Assembly (NCBI RefSeq): GCF_036511935.1
Contig: NZ_AP028878.1
Span: 2,852,001-2,916,000, forward strand
Source: Marinobacter nanhaiticus D15-8W
GTDB lineage: Bacteria; Pseudomonadota; Gammaproteobacteria; Pseudomonadales; Oleiphilaceae
DNA length: 64,000 nt
Reading direction: 5' to 3'
Part shown: one piece after another, positions 63,545 through 64,000 of the stretch
Position numbering within the stretch: position 1 is the stretch's first letter
Layout: the number at the start of each line of letters is the position of its first letter
Translations under genes and position numbers: made by a program
Notes under the pieces: model-generated
The model's database searches: none
Told to the model about the DNA's origin: nothing
What the model saw: only the letters and a program-made list of their open reading frames with translations

Positions 63545-63895
63545 TTACATGGTATGGGTAGGACGGTCGGAACCCAGCGCGCCGGCCAGGTAGGCCTCGA
63601 TCTTGTTCTTGGCGGTTTCATCGTCGCCGGTGAACTGCACGCCAATGCCCGCCGCCCTGTTACCCTGGGCGCCCTTGGGGGTAATCCAGACAACCTTGCC
63701 GGCCACCGGGATTTTCTCCGGCTCATCCATCAGGTTGAGTAGCAGGAAGACCTCGTCGCCCAGCTGGTACTGTTTCTGGGTCGGGATGAACAGACCACCG
63801 TCCTTGATGAACGGCATGTAGGCCGCGTAGAGAACTGCCTTATCCTTGATCGTCAGTGTAAGAATACCGCTGCGCGCGCCAAAACCTGGACCCAT
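63545..63895 (-). CDS. pilZ: Type IV pilus biogenesis protein PilZ
   Basis: 116 residues closely resembling Pseudomonas PilZ: ILTLTIKDKAVLYAAYMPFI, GDEVFLLLNLMDEPEKIPVAGKV (two parts), GAQGNRAAGIGVQF and the ending PTHTM. This canonical PilZ lacks the RxxxR motif needed for c-di-GMP binding and acts in pilus assembly with FimX and PilB. Normally follows holB, consistent with the fragment upstream. AAGGAAG precedes ATG 63895. Confidence 0.95.
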   Translation of the reverse strand: MGPGFGARSGILTLTIKDKAVLYAAYMPFIKDGGLFIPTQKQYQLGDEVFLLLNLMDEPEKIPVAGKVVWITPKGAQGNRAAGIGVQFTGDDETAKNKIEAYLAGALGSDRPTHTM

Positions 63896-63910
63896 AGTGT
63901 CTTCCTTCCG

Positions 63911-64000
63911 TTAAAACCGGTCGTCAGCCTGGGTATCGAGTGGCTTGTCCCGGCTAACATAATTGTCATTAATCTTAGCAGCCCGGAGCCTCATGACACA
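63911..64000 (-). CDS. 3' end of an unidentified gene, possibly holB
   Basis: An open frame enters from the window edge and stops at TAA (63911-63913), 15 bases before pilZ. Only 29 codons are visible, ending KPLDTQADDRF. In Pseudomonas and relatives holB (DNA polymerase III delta') precedes pilZ, which is the only reason for the suggestion; the visible residues are not diagnostic. Confidence 0.35.
   Translation of the reverse strand, partial: CVMRLRAAKINDNYVSRDKPLDTQADDRF

Overview
The window is chromosomal DNA of a GC-rich gammaproteobacterium, most likely Marinobacter or a close relative. This is inferred from protein similarity and gene order. Several runs match gene orders I know from Pseudomonas: nfuA-metH, cysI-DUF934, fimL, dnaQ-rnhA-methyltransferase-gloB-mltD-yejABEF-fabI, cysG-serS-rarA-lolA-ftsK, metZ-purF-cvpA-dedD-folC-accD, truA-fimV, asd-leuB-leuD-leuC, prmB-aroC-MFS and pilZ. 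One difference from Pseudomonas aeruginosa is that trpB and trpA sit between trpF and accD. I see no rRNA, tRNA, CRISPR array, prophage, insertion sequence or defence island. Almost everything is core metabolism and cell-envelope biology.

Region by region. 1-7.2 kb: nfuA (cut by the window edge), cobalamin-dependent methionine synthase, two small membrane proteins (one only 35 residues), and assimilatory sulfite reductase with its DUF934 partner. 7.2-13.2 kb: acuI-type reductase, sohB peptidase, a one-domain SCP2 protein, an unknown membrane protein and fimL. 13.6-26.4 kb: dnaQ and rnhA, a methyltransferase, gloB, lytic transglycosylase mltD, a complete YejABEF oligopeptide importer, fabI and a lipoprotein alpha/beta hydrolase. 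26.4-30.1 kb: a PilZ-domain protein overlapping a DUF1631 protein, then DAHP synthase. 30.3-37.9 kb: cysG, serS, rarA, lolA, ftsK. 38-48.1 kb: a long minus-strand run, truA-trpF-trpB-trpA-accD-folC-dedD-cvpA-purF-metZ. 48.2-57.3 kb: fimV, asd, leuB, leuD, leuC and a divergent LysR regulator with a clear operator-like palindrome between regulator and leuC. 57.3-64 kb: an MFS transporter that appears to start at CTG, aroC, prmB, a patatin phospholipase, DUF4892, an alpha/beta hydrolase, pilZ and a fragment cut by the window end.

Functional links: sulfur assimilation is spread over the window (cysI, cysG for sirohaem, metZ, metH). Aspartate-family, leucine, tryptophan and chorismate synthesis are represented by asd, leuBCD, trpFBA, aroG and aroC. 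Three type IV pilus or twitching genes (fimL, fimV, pilZ) and a second PilZ-domain gene point to a surface-motile, c-di-GMP-responsive cell.

The non-genic interest is in repeats: two GTAG-headed REP pairs (7217-7305, 30140-30259) and one 140-bp inverted-repeat element flanked by TTTA (10520-10659). All three lie between convergent genes. No entirely new multi-gene system could be supported. The best leads are these repeats, the 35-aa membrane protein, the CTG-started transporter, the fimV promoter dyad and the PilZ-DUF1631 pair.
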